From: Candidatus Schekmanbacteria bacterium
GTDB lineage: Bacteria; CSSED10-310; JACPHN01
Direction: 5' to 3'
NCBI GenBank assembly: GCA_016188575.1
Contig: JACPHN010000048.1
Coordinates: 1-42,769, forward strand
Length of the DNA stretch: 42,769 nucleotides
The position numbers and the translations under genes are program-made. Positions 41,958 to 42,769 of the stretch are shown here, in pieces; the first letter of the stretch is position 1, and each line of letters starts with the position of its first letter. The notes under the pieces are model-generated. The model was not told the DNA's origin and did no database searches. It saw nothing but the letters and a program-made list of their open reading frames with translations.

Positions 41958-42163
41958 ATGGCTGCGCCGATTCCCAGTCGTTTCCACCTCGGGCGCTCTT
42001 TCAGCGAGCGCTGTGATCTGCCCCAATGGGGAAAGAACAAGCAACGTCGGATCGATCTCCGCCAGGTAGGTCTGGCGCTGCTGGTTACCCGCGGCAGCCG
42101 GGCGCCACTCTCGCATCAGCTCTACCGAGAGGACCGACCAGATGTCAAGATTTTCCCGGAAAT
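41958..42163 (+). pseudogene. Transposase fragment, IS1634/IS4-like DDE type
   Basis: The frame reads WGKNKQRRIDLRQVGLALLV, then TRGSRAPLSHQLYREDRPDVKIF, split here for length. The DLRQVGLALLVTR...PLxHxLYxxxRPDVxxF pattern is typical of the catalytic core of IS1634/IS4-type transposases, where DLRQ marks the second catalytic Asp region. Only about 60 residues remain. The match stops at about 42160, exactly where the repeat at 42164-42189 begins. Confidence 0.6.
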
Positions 42164-42189
42164 CCGGCGTCGGCCGAATGTCCGGTTTC
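42164..42189. repeat. Copy of the repeat also found at 25216-25241
   Basis: 26 bases that match 25216-25241 in inverted orientation at 25 of 26 positions; the core is GGCGTCGGCCGAATGT, also at 25032-25047. It lies exactly at the joint of two different transposase fragments, which suggests the end of an insertion sequence. Confidence 0.65.
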
Positions 42190-42345
42190 GGCCTTGCCCT
42201 TGCTTTGGGGATGGTAAGGAGCGGCATGGGCCAGAGCCACGCCGAGCTCGGCGCAGATGCGCCCGAGCTGCCGGCTGACGTAGACCCTGCCGTTGTCGGC
42301 AAAGACGAGATGAGGGCAGCCCCAGATGGCGACGGCGCGCCGCAA
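42187..42345 (-). pseudogene. Transposase fragment, rve/integrase-core type
   Basis: About 53 residues: WGCPHLVFADNGRVYVSRQL, then ICAELGVALAHAAPYHPQSKGKAE over two stretches. The DNG, APYHPQSKGKAE pattern is the central part of an integrase-core (rve) transposase, with the second catalytic Asp in ADNG and the Glu in KGKAE. The N- and C-terminal parts are missing; homology ends right at KGKAE where the repeat begins. Confidence 0.7.
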
Positions 42346-42769
42346 TGATACGGTACGCGGATGACGCGATCATACTCTGCCAAGATCCCGAACAAGCTCG
42401 ACGAGCCCTGGAACGGGTGCAGACCTGGGCGGCTGCGGCCGGCCTGACGCTGCACCCCACCAAGACCACGATCGTGGACGCGACCCAACGCGGCGGCTTC
42501 GACTTTCTGGGCTATCACTTCGAACGAGGCTACCGATGGCCCCGCAAGAAGAGCCTGAAGAAGCTGAAGGATGCGATACGATGTGTAGATGATATGCTCA
42601 AGAAAGGATATCATTACGTAGTGGACCTTGACTACAAGAGCTACTTTTACAGCATACCGCATGGGCAACTGCTCGCACGGATGAAAGAGAAGATAGCAGA
42701 CGGCAGAATTTTGTCGCTGGTTGATGCGTATCTGACGCAGGAGATCATGGATACGACAAACGGATGGAC
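42345..42769 (+). pseudogene. Rearranged group II intron reverse transcriptase/maturase fragments (runs off right edge)
   Basis: One open frame to the window end, in two parts in the wrong order. First, 42345 to about 42570: IRYADDAIILCQDPEQARRA, then LTLHPTKTTIVDATQRGGFD, FLGYHFERGYRWPRKKSLKK, the YADD catalytic motif and the following thumb-side region of a group II intron reverse transcriptase. Second, from about 42582: VDDMLKKGYHYVVDLDYKSY, FYSIPHGQLLARMKEKIADG, a block that normally lies well before YADD. The joint is at KDAIR, which both blocks can share. The second part is clearly lower in GC than the first, so the two come from different copies. Either real recombination or a chimeric contig end. 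Confidence 0.7.

Noticed and set aside
41461-42016. Additional small frames at the end of the large kinase gene
   Set aside because: They lie in other frames of the TPR region and only mirror its repeat structure.
42345-42769. Retron or diversity-generating retroelement reverse transcriptase
   Set aside because: The post-YADD residues (RGGFDFLGYHF, RKKSLKK) and the SYFxSIPH block are those of group II intron enzymes; there is no retron RNA or template/variable repeat pair in view.

Overview
The window is high-GC bacterial DNA, roughly two-thirds G+C by eye. The organism is most likely a polarly flagellated, Gram-negative, deltaproteobacteria-like lineage such as Myxococcota, Desulfobacterota or Binatota. 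The grounds are a flagellar operon with FlhF and FlhG, type I glutamine synthetase, a sigma-54-type flagellar promoter, and a Ser/Thr kinase fused to an ATPase and TPR repeats. Taxonomy is inferred from gene content only. I saw no rRNA, tRNA or CRISPR array.

Layout. (1) 1-3.0 kb: the start of an Rpn-type nuclease gene runs off the left edge. Then come about 1 kb of noncoding DNA with two copies of a TTGTACAA-centred palindrome, and four small co-directional genes for putatively exported proteins. (2) 3.0-7.1 kb, minus strand: a heparinase II/III-like secreted protein and an M48 protease share one uninterrupted frame. (3) 7.7-9.1 kb: glnA. (4) 9.4-24.75 kb: one tightly packed flagellar operon behind a near-perfect -24/-12 promoter, in the order motA, motB-like 1, motB 2, fliL, fliN, fliO, fliP, fliQ, fliR, flhB, flhA, flhF, flhG, fliA, fliM, fliY-like, and a DUF2802-like gene. 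It encodes stators, C-ring, the export gate, number/placement control and sigma-28. (5) 24.8-31.0 kb, minus strand: repeat-rich DNA, a secreted fibronectin-III protein, a TauE/SafE permease, a possible zinc-finger fragment and a multi-PAS histidine kinase. (6) 31.3-33.3 kb: an EamA transporter and an NAD-dependent epimerase. (7) 33.4-41.9 kb: a frameshifted unknown gene, a truncated sigma-54 activator, a TPR protein and the kinase-ATPase-TPR protein. (8) 41.9-42.8 kb: a junkyard of fragments from two transposases and a scrambled group II intron reverse transcriptase at the right edge.

Most unusual points: the last flagellar gene carries what looks like half of a catalytically dead tyrosine-recombinase domain between a membrane anchor and a DUF2802-like C-terminus; motA is followed by two motB genes, the first lacking the proton-channel Asp; a 208-bp element with inverted-repeat ends, shared with the transposase graveyard at the right edge, overlaps the 3' end of a secreted-protein gene; and a gene is broken, or slips, at an A7 tract. 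All assignments come from reading the sequence; no database search was run.
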